Below are positions 44,713-53,553 of a DNA stretch of 64,000 bases, piece by piece. This DNA is from CBDIHH01 sp965279095 (lineage in GTDB: Bacteria; Pseudomonadota; Alphaproteobacteria; Caulobacterales; Caulobacteraceae), in contig CBDIHH010000006.1 of NCBI GenBank assembly GCA_965279095.1, forward strand, positions 496,001 to 560,000, written 5' to 3'. The translations under genes and the position numbers were made by a program. Every line of letters starts with the position of its first letter. Positions within the stretch are counted from its first letter, which is position 1. The notes below the pieces were generated by a model, which was not told the DNA's origin, made no database searches, and saw nothing but the letters and a program-made list of their open reading frames with translations.

Positions 44713-46419
44713 ATGGCCCGCACCCTCATCACCTCGGCCCTGCCCTACATCAACGGGGTCAAGCACCTGGGCAATCTGGCCGGCTCCATGCTGCCGGCGG
44801 ATGTCTACGCCCGCTTCAAGCGCGCCCGGGGCGACGAAGTCCTCTACCTGTGCGCCACCGACGAGCACGGCACCCCGGCGGAGCTGGCCGCGGCCGCGGC
44901 GGGGCAGGACGTCGCCGCCTACTGCGAAGCGCAGCATCGCATCCAGCACGACATCGGACGGGCCTATGGTCTGTCCTGGGACTGGTTCGGCCGATCGTCC
45001 TCGCCCCAGAACCACCGCCTGACCCAGCACTTCGCCGAGGTGCTCGAAGACAACGGGCTGATCGAGGAACGGGTGGACCGAATGGTCTATTCGATCGACG
45101 ACAAGCGCTTCCTGCCCGACCGCTATATCGAGGGCATCTGCCCGCACTGCGGCTACGCCCATGCGCGCGGGGACCAGTGTGACAACTGCGGCAACCTGCT
45201 CGATCCCATCGACCTGAAAGAGCCCTATTCGGTGATCTCGGGGTCTCGCAACCTCGAGGTTCGCGACACCCGTCACCTGTATCTGCTCCAGACGAAAATG
45301 GCCGACCGCATCCGTGGCTGGGTCGACGCCAACCCCCATTGGGGCGCCCTGCCGCGATCCATCGCCTACAAGCATCTGGATGAGGGGCTGATCGACCGGG
45401 GCATCACCCGCGATCTGGCATGGGGCGTGCCCGTGACCCGGGGCGGCTTCCCGCGGCCGGGGTTCGAGGACAAGGTCTTCTACGTCTGGTTCGACGCGCC
45501 GATCGAATATATCGGCGCCGCCCAGGAATGGGCCGCCGAGGGCGACGGCGACTGGGCCCGCTGGTGGCGCACCGATGAGGGGGCCGGCGACGTCAGCTAC
45601 GTCCAGTTCATGGGCAAGGACAACGTCGCCTTCCACACGGTCAGCTTCCCGGCGACCATCCTCGGCTCGGAAGAGCCCTGGAAGACGGTGGACGTCCTCA
45701 AGGCCTTCAACTGGTTGAACTGGTACGGCGGCAAGTTCTCCACCTCCCAGGGGCGCGGCGTGTTCATGGACCAGGCCCTGGCCCTGCTGCCCGCCGACTG
45801 CTGGCGCTGGTATCTCACCGCCAACGCCCCCGAGGGGTCGGACACCGCCTTCACCTGGGAGCAGTTCCAGTCGGCCGTGAACCGCGACCTCGCCGATGTG
45901 CTGGGCAATTTCGTCAACCGCATCCTCAAGTTCAACGAGGCCAAGTTCGGCGATGTCGTGCCCGCCGGGGGTGAGCCCGGCCCGCTGGAGGCGGCGCTCT
46001 ACGCTACCGTGTCCGAACGCCTCAAGGCCCTCACAGAGGACTTCGAGGGCATCGAGATGCGCAAATCGGCCCAGGGGCTTCGCGCCCTGTGGGTGCTCGG
46101 CAACGAGTATCTGCAGGAAGCGGCGCCCTGGACCGCGTTCAAGACCGATCCGGACCGGGCGGCGGTGATCGTGCGCACGGCGCTGAACCTGGTGGCCCTC
46201 TACGCCCGCGTCTCGGCCCCGGTGATCCCCTACGCCGCCGAGATCATCGCCGGGGCCGTGGGCGAGCCCTATCCGCCGACCTGGCCTTCGTCCAACGGCC
46301 AGGTCGAGCTGACGCGGCTGGAGCCCGGCCGGCCGGTCAAGGCGCCGGAGGTGCTGTTCAGGAAGATCGAGGACGCCCAGGTGGCGGAGTGGACCGAACA
46401 GTTCGGCGGCCAGCCCTAG
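44713..46419 (+). CDS. metG: Methionyl-tRNA synthetase
   Basis: Charges tRNA-Met for all initiation and elongation. The 568-residue protein has the HIGH-type signature PYINGVKHLGN, a zinc knuckle CPHCG...CDNCG (around residues 145-163), and the KMSKS loop as KFSTSQGRG. The short length lacks the C-terminal dimerisation domain of E. coli MetG, as in many bacteria. ATG 44713 is chosen: the in-frame extension upstream overlaps the permease end and is not conserved in the family. Confidence 0.96.
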   Translation: MARTLITSALPYINGVKHLGNLAGSMLPADVYARFKRARGDEVLYLCATDEHGTPAELAAAAAGQDVAAYCEAQHRIQHDIGRAYGLSWDWFGRSSSPQNHRLTQHFAEVLEDNGLIEERVDRMVYSIDDKRFLPDRYIEGICPHCGYAHARGDQCDNCGNLLDPIDLKEPYSVISGSRNLEVRDTRHLYLLQTKMADRIRGWVDANPHWGALPRSIAYKHLDEGLIDRGITRDLAWGVPVTRGGFPRPGFEDKVFYVWFDAPIEYIGAAQEWAAEGDGDWARWWRTDEGAGDVSYVQFMGKDNVAFHTVSFPATILGSEEPWKTVDVLKAFNWLNWYGGKFSTSQGRGVFMDQALALLPADCWRWYLTANAPEGSDTAFTWEQFQSAVNRDLADVLGNFVNRILKFNEAKFGDVVPAGGEPGPLEAALYATVSERLKALTEDFEGIEMRKSAQGLRALWVLGNEYLQEAAPWTAFKTDPDRAAVIVRTALNLVALYARVSAPVIPYAAEIIAGAVGEPYPPTWPSSNGQVELTRLEPGRPVKAPEVLFRKIEDAQVAEWTEQFGGQP

Positions 46420-46462
46420 GACGCGTTTGCTTCAGACAGAATCGCTCACCCCCGCCCCGATC

Positions 46463-46529
46463 CTCCCGGCGAAAGCCGGGATCCAGATCCTAAAGCGCTG
46501 AGTTGGAGCCATATGATCTGGGCCCCGGC
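46463..46529. repeat. Decayed REP-type palindrome between metG and the TerC gene
   Basis: The left unit, 46463-46489, contains CCCGGC-GAAA-GCCGGG (46465-46480) followed by GGATCCAGATC. A partly decayed right unit, GATCTGGGCCCCGGC (46515-46529), is its near reverse complement. The same core occurs at 62423-62501 in better shape, and the layout matches the perfect repeat at 4223-4310. It lies between convergent stop codons. Confidence 0.65.
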
Positions 46530-46621
46530 ATGCTTGTCCTGAGCGACGCCGCAGGCCGCGTCGAAGGGCGCCGGGGTGATCGGGAATCGGATGGGTTTGG
46601 TTCCGACGAAAGGCAACCAGC

Positions 46622-47380
46622 CTAGGACGCGTCAGCCGGCGGCTTGTGCCTGAGGTGCTTGGCGGCCTCTTCGGGGGAGATGTCCAGGGGCCCGGGCATG
46701 ATCGCGTTGTACTGGGCGGTGTGGTCCAGATCCATGACCACGGCCCGGTGGCCCTCCCACATCATGTGCAGGGCCACATAGAGCACGATGAACAGGCCGA
46801 CGAAGCCGATCCAGCGATGCTTGTTCAGCAGCTTGGCGATCCAGGACGCCGCCACGCCCATCAGCACGATGGACATCAGCAGCCCGGCCACCAGCACCGC
46901 CGGATGTTCCCGCGCCGCCCCGGCCACCGCCAGGACGTTATCCAGGCTCATCGAAATGTCGGCCAGGAGGATTTGGGTGAAGGCCGCGGCGAAGGTCTTT
47001 GGCTTGGCGGTGGAGGGGGCGACGCCGGGGCGGTTGTCGACGTCGACGCCGGTGGCGGCCTCGAGGGCCGCTTCGCCGGCGGCCTGCTGGTGCTGTTCGT
47101 GCAGCTCGCGCCACATCTTCCAGCACACCCACAGCAGCAGGATGCCGCCGGCCAGGAGCAGGCCGACAATGCCCAGCAGCTTGGTGGTGATCAGGGCGAA
47201 GCCGATGCGCAGGACGACCGCGACGGCCAAGCCCAGCAGAATGGCCTTCTTCCGTTGGGCCTTGTCGAGCCCCGCCGCGGCCAGGCCCACGGCGACGGCG
47301 TTGTCGCCGGCCAGGACCAGGTCGATCATCAGGACCTGAAACAGGGCCACCAAGGGGCCGTTCGCGGCGAAATCCAACAT
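46622..47380 (-). CDS. TerC-family (YjbE/YkoY-type) membrane protein
   Basis: A 252-residue TerC-superfamily protein with seven hydrophobic helices and the two intramembrane acidic motifs: DLVLAGDNAVAVGLAA near the N terminus and DISMSLDNVLAVAG in the middle. Family members have been linked to metal-ion (manganese) efflux and membrane-protein metallation. A Thr/Ala-rich hydrophilic loop of about 30 residues separates the halves. It is a single gene, convergent with metG. Confidence 0.88.
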   Translation of the reverse strand: MLDFAANGPLVALFQVLMIDLVLAGDNAVAVGLAAAGLDKAQRKKAILLGLAVAVVLRIGFALITTKLLGIVGLLLAGGILLLWVCWKMWRELHEQHQQAAGEAALEAATGVDVDNRPGVAPSTAKPKTFAAAFTQILLADISMSLDNVLAVAGAAREHPAVLVAGLLMSIVLMGVAASWIAKLLNKHRWIGFVGLFIVLYVALHMMWEGHRAVVMDLDHTAQYNAIMPGPLDISPEEAAKHLRHKPPADAS

Positions 47381-47439
47381 CCGCCGGTCAATGCGTCAGG
47401 ATGCGGCCGCGGGCAAGCGAAACTCCCCGCCGAGGCGCG

Positions 47440-48888
47440 CTACGCCTCAGTGGGTCGCTCCTCCATCGCCATGGGCTGGAAGGTGCGGTAGCGGCGGCGG
47501 CGTTCGGCGACCTTGCGATTGCCGGCCACGCTGCGGGACACCAGCGCCAGGATCAGCACCGCCAGGGCGGCGAGGGCGACGGCGGCCTGGGCGCGGCCCG
47601 AGACTCGGCCCACCACCGGCAGGGTGCGATCATGCAGGAGCGGCTTAGCGGAGAGCGCGGGCGGGGCCGAGTCTGCCTGCGGCGCGGGGGGCGGGCCGGC
47701 GCGCTCGGCCTTGCTTCCGAAGAAGGGCAGTCCGGGCAGGTGCGGCATCTTGAACTTGAAGCCGTGCTTCTTTTCGGCCTGCAGGGCGGGCGGGGCGAAG
47801 GCGGACTGGATCGAGGCCAGAGACAGGATCTGGCGCTTGCCCTGGCCGGCCAGGACGGCGTCGACATCGGCCTTGAGAGGGCCCTGGGCGCCGGCGGCGG
47901 GGGCCACCTGCCAGTCGAATCGGGCGGCCTCGCCGGCCTTGAGGGCGGCGCTCTGCTTGCCATTGGGCGTGATCGCATAGCCCTCGCCCGACAGGGTCGC
48001 CTCGACCTCGGCCTTGCGGGCCGCCTTGGTCAGGCCGAGTTTGGCCGCCTCGGCCTTGAGGGTGTCCTTCAGGGTGGCGGGCAGGGAGAGGGACACGATA
48101 CCGGCCTTACCCGCGACGATCTCCGGCGCGACGGTGAGGGCGGAGTCCCGGGCGACGACGCCGCCGACGGCGGCCTTGAGCTGGTCCAGGCGGGCCTGGG
48201 CGGCCGAGGGCTTGGGCGAGGGCTTGACGGGCGCCGCGGCCATCGGCGCGGGAGCCACGGGCTTGGCAGCGGCGGGCTTGGGGGCGATGACCTTGGGCGC
48301 CGGCGCCTGGGCGAGAACCGGGGGCTTGGCGGCGGGAGCCGGGCGGACGGGCGCCTTGGCCATGGGCCGGGCGGGCGTGGCCGTCATCGGCGCCGGCGGC
48401 GCATGGCCCGCGGCGGCCTGGGCGTGATGGACCGTACGCCGCGGCGCGGCGGCCTGGGCATGCGCCCGGGGCAGGCGATAGGCGCGGCCGGGGTCATAGA
48501 CGCGCCGCCGCTCGGCGGGCGACAGGTCCTCGGGATTGGGGATCGGGCGCATGGCCACCACCACCACAGGCCGAGCGGGGTTGGAGACGGAGCCGGGGGG
48601 TTGGGCGGCGGTGTAACGGGCGCGGGGGCCGGACCGCTCGGGGGGATTGGGGATCGGCGCCATGGTCGCCAGGGGCGGCAGGGGCCGGGACTGCACCGAC
48701 ATGGGCGAGGCGGCCACGCCGGGCGGGGGCGGGGGGCCGCCGGCCAGTTCGGGCGGCGCGGCGCGGGCGCCCATGTTGGGTGGCGGCGGGCCGTATTCCT
48801 CGGGCACGGAACGGCTGCAGCCGTTGATCGTCAAGACTCCGAGACCCACCGCTACGAAGGGTCCCCAGCGCATCGCCAACCTAGTCAT
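47440..48888 (-). CDS. Pro/Ala-rich envelope protein with C-terminal membrane helix
   Basis: A 482-residue protein I cannot assign to a family. The N terminus has a hydrophobic stretch ending TINGC (C24), which looks like a weak lipobox. Then comes a very Pro/Ala-rich region (about 30-225), a predicted folded domain (about 230-390: ARLDQLKAAVGGVVARDSAL and following) and a transmembrane helix (about 440-460: AAVALAALAVLILALVSR) with a basic tail. If lipidated it would be anchored at both ends in the inner membrane. The 92 bases upstream are AT-rich and probably hold the promoter. Confidence 0.7.
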   Translation of the reverse strand: MTRLAMRWGPFVAVGLGVLTINGCSRSVPEEYGPPPPNMGARAAPPELAGGPPPPPGVAASPMSVQSRPLPPLATMAPIPNPPERSGPRARYTAAQPPGSVSNPARPVVVVAMRPIPNPEDLSPAERRRVYDPGRAYRLPRAHAQAAAPRRTVHHAQAAAGHAPPAPMTATPARPMAKAPVRPAPAAKPPVLAQAPAPKVIAPKPAAAKPVAPAPMAAAPVKPSPKPSAAQARLDQLKAAVGGVVARDSALTVAPEIVAGKAGIVSLSLPATLKDTLKAEAAKLGLTKAARKAEVEATLSGEGYAITPNGKQSAALKAGEAARFDWQVAPAAGAQGPLKADVDAVLAGQGKRQILSLASIQSAFAPPALQAEKKHGFKFKMPHLPGLPFFGSKAERAGPPPAPQADSAPPALSAKPLLHDRTLPVVGRVSGRAQAAVALAALAVLILALVSRSVAGNRKVAERRRRYRTFQPMAMEERPTEA

Positions 48889-48980
48889 GAACAGCCCCGC
48901 CCAACCAACACGATCTAGAAGCTTAACCGTTGTTTACTTTGTTTGAGGAATGCAAGAGGCCAATCGCCGCGCGGTATGTG

Positions 48981-49823
48981 TCACTCGCCTGCCACGCGAA
49001 TTCTGGTGGCCGCATAGAGGGCGACCGCCGCCGCATTGGATACATTCAGGCTCTCGAAACCGCCCGGCATGGCGATCCGGCCAAGGGCGTCGCAGTGGTC
49101 GGAGACCAGGCGGCGCAGGCCTTCGCCCTCGGAGCCGAGCACCAGCACGGTGGGCCGCCCGTCGAGCACAGCCTCCAGAGCCTGGGGCGCCGCGCCGTCC
49201 AGACCCACGGCCCGCCAGCCCAGGTCCGCCAGCCGCTCCAGGGCGCGCGACAGATTGACCACCCGGGCGTGAGGCACATGTTCGATGGCCCCCGCCGCGG
49301 CCTTGGCCAGGGCGCCGGTCAGCATCGGGGCGCGGCGGTCCTGCAGGATCAGCCCCTTGGCGCCGAAGGCTGCGGCGCTACGGAAGATGGCGCCCACGTT
49401 CTGCGGATCGGTGACCTGGTCGAGCATGACGATCACCCCCGCGCCCCCGTCGCCCAGGGCGTCGATGTCGCAGCCTTCGAGGGGCGGCGCGAGGACGGCC
49501 GCGCCCTGGTGCACCGCCCCGGCGGGCAGCAGCCGGGCGATCTCGCCATTCTCCAGCGTGTCGATGCGCAGTTCGCGCCCGGCGGCCAGGGCGGCGACGG
49601 CGTCGAGGCGCGAGGGGGTGCAGACGATCCGGCGAATGGCGTCGCGCGCGGGGTTGCCAAGGGCGGCGCTGACGGCGTGCCAGCCCCATATCCATTCATT
49701 GCCCTCGCTGGCCGATGCCCGCTCCGACCTGCCCAGGCTGGGCCGGAAAGGCCGCGCGCCGCCCGGCCGGGGGGCGCCTCCAGATGGTCTCTTGCCGTCG
49801 TTGCGTTCGCGGGGAGGGGACAC
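48981..49823 (-). CDS. rlmB: 23S rRNA (guanosine-2'-O)-methyltransferase, SpoU/TrmH family
   Basis: A SPOUT-class RNA methyltransferase that 2'-O-methylates 23S rRNA (G2251 in E. coli). The 280-residue protein has a basic N-terminal extension, the substrate-binding domain and the three SPOUT motifs: DQVTDPQNVGAIFRSAAAFG, LVLGSEGEGLRRLV and ESLNVSNAAAVALY near the C terminus. The knotted fold is implied by motif order. It is divergent from the tRNA-Tyr gene. RlmB is more likely than TrmH by overall length and motif wording. Confidence 0.9.
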   Translation of the reverse strand: MSPPRERNDGKRPSGGAPRPGGARPFRPSLGRSERASASEGNEWIWGWHAVSAALGNPARDAIRRIVCTPSRLDAVAALAAGRELRIDTLENGEIARLLPAGAVHQGAAVLAPPLEGCDIDALGDGGAGVIVMLDQVTDPQNVGAIFRSAAAFGAKGLILQDRRAPMLTGALAKAAAGAIEHVPHARVVNLSRALERLADLGWRAVGLDGAAPQALEAVLDGRPTVLVLGSEGEGLRRLVSDHCDALGRIAMPGGFESLNVSNAAAVALYAATRIRVAGE

Positions 49824-49976
49824 TATAAGACGCGCTCCGATTTGGGGCCCAAGGGCTTGCGCGTCTCGGGAAGGCCTTGCTTTAGCATCGCCCGACCGAA
49901 GGTGCGGAAGCTTTTCGCTTCCGGTCCTGTCCTCCCGGGCAGGGTTGGCGGCAACCCTGAAGCTTCGTGCGCGCGA

Positions 49977-50061
49977 GGGGGAATGTCCCGAGTGGCAAAG
50001 GGGGCGGACTGTAAATCCGCTGGCATCGCCTTCGCAGGTTCGAGTCCTGCTTCCCCCACCA
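49977..50061 (+). tRNA. tRNA-Tyr (anticodon GTA)
   Basis: An 85-base type II tRNA starting GGGGGAATGTCCCGAG and ending CCCCC-A-CCA. The anticodon loop CTGTAAA gives GTA. The long variable arm (CTGGCATCGCCTTCG) is expected for tRNA-Tyr, and the T arm has GGTTCGAGTCC. CCA is encoded. It lies upstream of tRNA-Gly and tuf, a conserved bacterial arrangement. Confidence 0.96.
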
Positions 50062-50142
50062 CGCGCTACGAGCTTCCAGGCAGGGCCCCTGGGAGATGAG
50101 GAGAGACGCGGCGTCCCGCGACGACGCTCGAAGGAGCGTTCT

Positions 50143-50216
50143 GCGGGTATAGCACAATGGTAGTGCAGCAGCCTTCCAAGCTGAGGATGCCGGTTCGATC
50201 CCGGCTACCCGCTCCA
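50143..50216 (+). tRNA. tRNA-Gly (anticodon TCC)
   Basis: A 74-base tRNA starting GCGGGTATAGCACAATGG and ending ACCCGC-T-CCA with encoded CCA. The anticodon loop CTTCCAA gives TCC (reads GGA). The T arm is GGTTCGATCCC. It lies 81 bases after tRNA-Tyr and 51 bases before tuf, and the three genes are probably co-transcribed. Confidence 0.96.
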
Positions 50217-50267
50217 ATCCCTCCCGACGACAACCGATTTCACACGACGCACCTTTAAGGACGACCG

Positions 50268-51458
<1,191 letters not shown>

Positions 51459-51483
51459 GCTTTCCGCCTTACCGACACCGAAG

Positions 51484-51515
51484 CGGCCGTCGGGGGAAAC
51501 CCCGGCGGCCGTTTT
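51484..51515 (+). terminator. Intrinsic terminator of tuf
   Basis: 12-bp arms CGGCCGTCGGGG (51484-51495) and CCCCGGCGGCCG (51500-51511) with a GAAA tetraloop (one T-G pair), followed by TTTT. A classic rho-independent terminator. Confidence 0.9.
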
Positions 51516-51561
51516 GCTGTGCCCCGTCATCCTTGCGCGATGCGCAGCATCGACGCGAGGA

Positions 51562-51716
51562 CCCAGCAGAGACGACATCGCGGCTCTGCTGGGCGTGTCT
51601 GATTCGACACCAAGGCCACCAAGACCACCAAGAACACGAAGACGGCGTCGCGCCTCGGCTACCTCGGTGTCGCGGCCGACGGTGATCAGCGCGCGCAGCG
51701 CGCCTTGGTGGTCTTG
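51562..51716. repeat. Two inverted repeats in the tuf-vapC gap
   Basis: The first pair is CCCAGCAGAG (51562-51571) and CTCTGCTGGG (51584-51593), perfect 10 bp. The second pair is CAAGACCACCAAG (51620-51632) and CTTGGTGGTCTTG (51704-51716), perfect 13 bp, whose left arm sits in a degenerate tandem of ACCAAG units starting at 51607. No coding gene is convincing here. The elements resemble intergenic repeats and may serve as terminator for convergent transcription. Confidence 0.6.
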
Positions 51717-51733
51717 ATGTCGGATTGAGCGGT

Positions 51734-52141
51734 CTACGGCGTCGGGACGAACGGGTTGGTGATCCTCAGGGTGGTCTCGACCAACAGGCCGTCCTGCATA
51801 TCATCGGACCACAGGGTGTCGCAGCCGGCCTCAAGCGCCGAGGCGGTGATCATGGCGTCGTAGATGGACAGGCCATAGCGTTCCGCCAAAGCCAGCCCGG
51901 CCTCGTGAACCTCGACGGTCAGGGGCCGGACCTCGAGCAGGCTGCGGAAGAGGGCCAGCCATTCGTTCGTTTCAGCCCAGGACAGGCTCATCTTGCGGCG
52001 GGCGACATTGGCCAGCTCGTTCAGAACCTGGACGCTGATGGCGCCGCCGAGACCCACAAGCGCCTCGGCCCTCTCGGCCTTGGCCGGGTCCGCCGAGGCG
52101 AGATAGACCAGGATGTTGGTGTCGATGAAGCTACCGGGCAT
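51734..52141 (-). CDS. vapC: PIN-domain ribonuclease toxin (VapC family)
   Basis: A 135-residue PIN protein, expected to cut tRNA or other RNA when freed from its antitoxin. The acidic metal-binding residues are D7 in SFIDTNILVYL, E42 in VLNELANV, D95 in SIYDAMITA and D113 in LWSDDMQDG, all in place, so the nuclease looks intact. It overlaps the antitoxin gene by 11 bases (52131-52141), the usual toxin-antitoxin layout with antitoxin first. Confidence 0.9.
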   Translation of the reverse strand: MPGSFIDTNILVYLASADPAKAERAEALVGLGGAISVQVLNELANVARRKMSLSWAETNEWLALFRSLLEVRPLTVEVHEAGLALAERYGLSIYDAMITASALEAGCDTLWSDDMQDGLLVETTLRITNPFVPTP

Positions 52142-52361
52142 TCATCTCGTCGCGGTCGAACTTGAAGTCGGCGGGCAGACGTCCGCGAAAGGCCCGCAGG
52201 CGCTGCATTAGCTCTGTACGACCAGGGGTGCGCGCGACGCCAAAGGCCCGCGCGTCGGCCACATGGATATCGACCTCATCGCCGGCCTTCAGCTCGAGAG
52301 CCTCGACGACCGCGGCGGGAAGGCGAACGGCGAGACTATTGCCCCATTTGGCGACCTGCAT
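52131..52361 (-). CDS. vapB: AbrB/MazE-type antitoxin (VapB family)
   Basis: A 76-residue antitoxin with an N-terminal swapped-hairpin AbrB DNA-binding fold (MQVAKWGNSLAVRLPAAVVEALELKAGDEVDI, in pieces) and a C-terminal toxin-binding segment (LPADFKFDRDEMNAR). I take ATG 52361, because GGAG lies 6 bases before it, although an ATG at 52373 is in frame. The operator palindrome lies immediately upstream, so the pair should repress its own promoter. Confidence 0.9.
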   Translation of the reverse strand: MQVAKWGNSLAVRLPAAVVEALELKAGDEVDIHVADARAFGVARTPGRTELMQRLRAFRGRLPADFKFDRDEMNAR

Positions 52362-52374
52362 GCCTGGCTCCATT

Positions 52375-52400
52375 GATATACATTCATTAAAATGTATATC
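52375..52400. promoter_or_regulatory. Perfect operator palindrome of vapBC
   Basis: GATATACATT (52375-52384) and AATGTATATC (52391-52400) are perfect 10-bp arms around CATTAA, a sharply AT-rich island directly upstream of vapB. The position suits autorepression by the VapBC complex. TATACAT/ATGTATA segments may also supply the -10 box. Confidence 0.8.
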
Positions 52401-52510
52401 GTCCTGCCGGGCCTTTCAAGCCAGTGGGCGTAGGGGCAGGGCAAGTTCCCCTGAGAGAAGTGGACCCTCTCCCGTATCATTGGCGAAATCACACCGTGAA
52501 AGGTCAGCCG

Positions 52511-52576
52511 ATGGAAACGATCCTGCTCGCCGGCCGGGTCTCGCGGCCCGGCCATCCCACCCGGACATCTGCATGA
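52511..52576 (+). CDS. 21-codon mini-ORF coupled to the DUF427 gene
   Basis: ATG 52511 opens a 21-codon frame (METILLAGRVSRPG...) whose TGA overlaps the ATG of the DUF427 gene (ATGA 52573-52576). AAAGG lies upstream of the ATG. Such overlap can couple translation; the peptide itself shows no recognisable feature. It may be chance. Confidence 0.25.
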   Translation: METILLAGRVSRPGHPTRTSA

Positions 52577-53067
52577 GACCGCGCCCCGATACCCCCGCGC
52601 CGGGGCAGGAGAGCGTCTGGGCCTATCCGCGGCCGGCGATCTGCCAGCCGTGCGGGGCGCGGGTGCGGATCGAGCATGCCGGGGGGATTGTCGCCGACAC
52701 CCGCGCCAGCGTCCGCACCCTGGAGACCAGCCATCCGCCCAGCTACTACATCCCCCCCGGGGACATCGCGCCCGGGGTGCTGAGGCGCGGGGCGGGCAGC
52801 TCATTCTGCGAATGGAAGGGGGCGGCGGTCTATTGGGATGTCGTCATCGGCGACCTCGTGCTGCCCCGGGTGGGCTGGAGCTATCCGACCCCGACCCCGC
52901 CCTTCGCGGCCCTGCGCGACCATGTGGCCTTCTATGCCGCCCCGTTCGATCGCTGCAGCGTTGACGGCGAGACGGTGACGCCGCAGCCCGGCGGCTTCTA
53001 TGGCGGTTGGATCACGCAGGCCCTGGCCGGCCCGTTCAAGGGCGTCCCCGGCAGCCAGGGCTGGTAG
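52573..53067 (+). CDS. DUF427 family protein
   Basis: A 164-residue protein with the DUF427 pattern: SVWAYPRPAICQPC near the N terminus, VRIEHAGGIVADTRASVRTLETSHPPSYYIPPGDI (in pieces), FCEWKGAAVYWDV, and WSYPTPTPPFAALRDHVAFY. The family is a compact beta fold of unknown biochemical role, common in soil bacteria. A CxxC-like ICQPC occurs at residues 24-28. Start ATG 52573 gives the normal length. It is convergent with the DUF1330 gene. Confidence 0.85.
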   Translation: MRPRPDTPAPGQESVWAYPRPAICQPCGARVRIEHAGGIVADTRASVRTLETSHPPSYYIPPGDIAPGVLRRGAGSSFCEWKGAAVYWDVVIGDLVLPRVGWSYPTPTPPFAALRDHVAFYAAPFDRCSVDGETVTPQPGGFYGGWITQALAGPFKGVPGSQGW

Positions 53068-53079
53068 GCCGCCGCGGGG

Positions 53080-53385
53080 TCAGCCCTCGATCCGGGGCGC
53101 CTCGATCATCCAGATCATCATGTCGGCCAGGCCCTCGCGCATCGCCTTCAGCCGGGCGTACTGCGGGCTGTTCCAATGCCGCTCCACGGTCTCGCGGTCT
53201 GGCCACTCCTCCACGAGGATGGAGGCGCCGTCTCCCCAGCCCCCCTCCAGGACCACGGCGCCGGGCGCCTTGAGCAGGTACCGGACCCCCAGCGGCTCGA
53301 CCAGTTCGGCGGCGGCGGCGGCGTAGCCCGCCAGGAAGGCTGCGCGGTCGTGGATCTTGGCCACCACGATGACATAGGCAGGCAT
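53080..53385 (-). CDS. DUF1330 family protein
   Basis: A 101-residue dimeric alpha/beta-barrel (ferredoxin-like) protein of the DUF1330 family, recognised by MPAYVIVVAKIHDRAAFLAGYAA (in pieces), LEGGWGDGASILVEEWPDRE and HWNSPQYARLKAMREG. Function is not established; relatives resemble small monooxygenase folds. Start at MPAYVIV (53385) is preferred over ATG 53403. It is convergent with the DUF427 gene. Confidence 0.85.
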   Translation of the reverse strand: MPAYVIVVAKIHDRAAFLAGYAAAAAELVEPLGVRYLLKAPGAVVLEGGWGDGASILVEEWPDRETVERHWNSPQYARLKAMREGLADMMIWMIEAPRIEG

Positions 53386-53553
53386 GGGGCTGTCCCTCTC
53401 CATGGCGACGACGGACGAGGCTCCACGCCCGCCTGGCCGGACGGTAGCGGAAGGGCGTCACGCCGCCTACCGGGTCGCGGCCCAGGCGCCGCGTCCGCTT
53501 GCCGCCCGTCCGGATCGGGGGGATGCTCGCCCACGGGCAGGGGAGTGGAGCCG

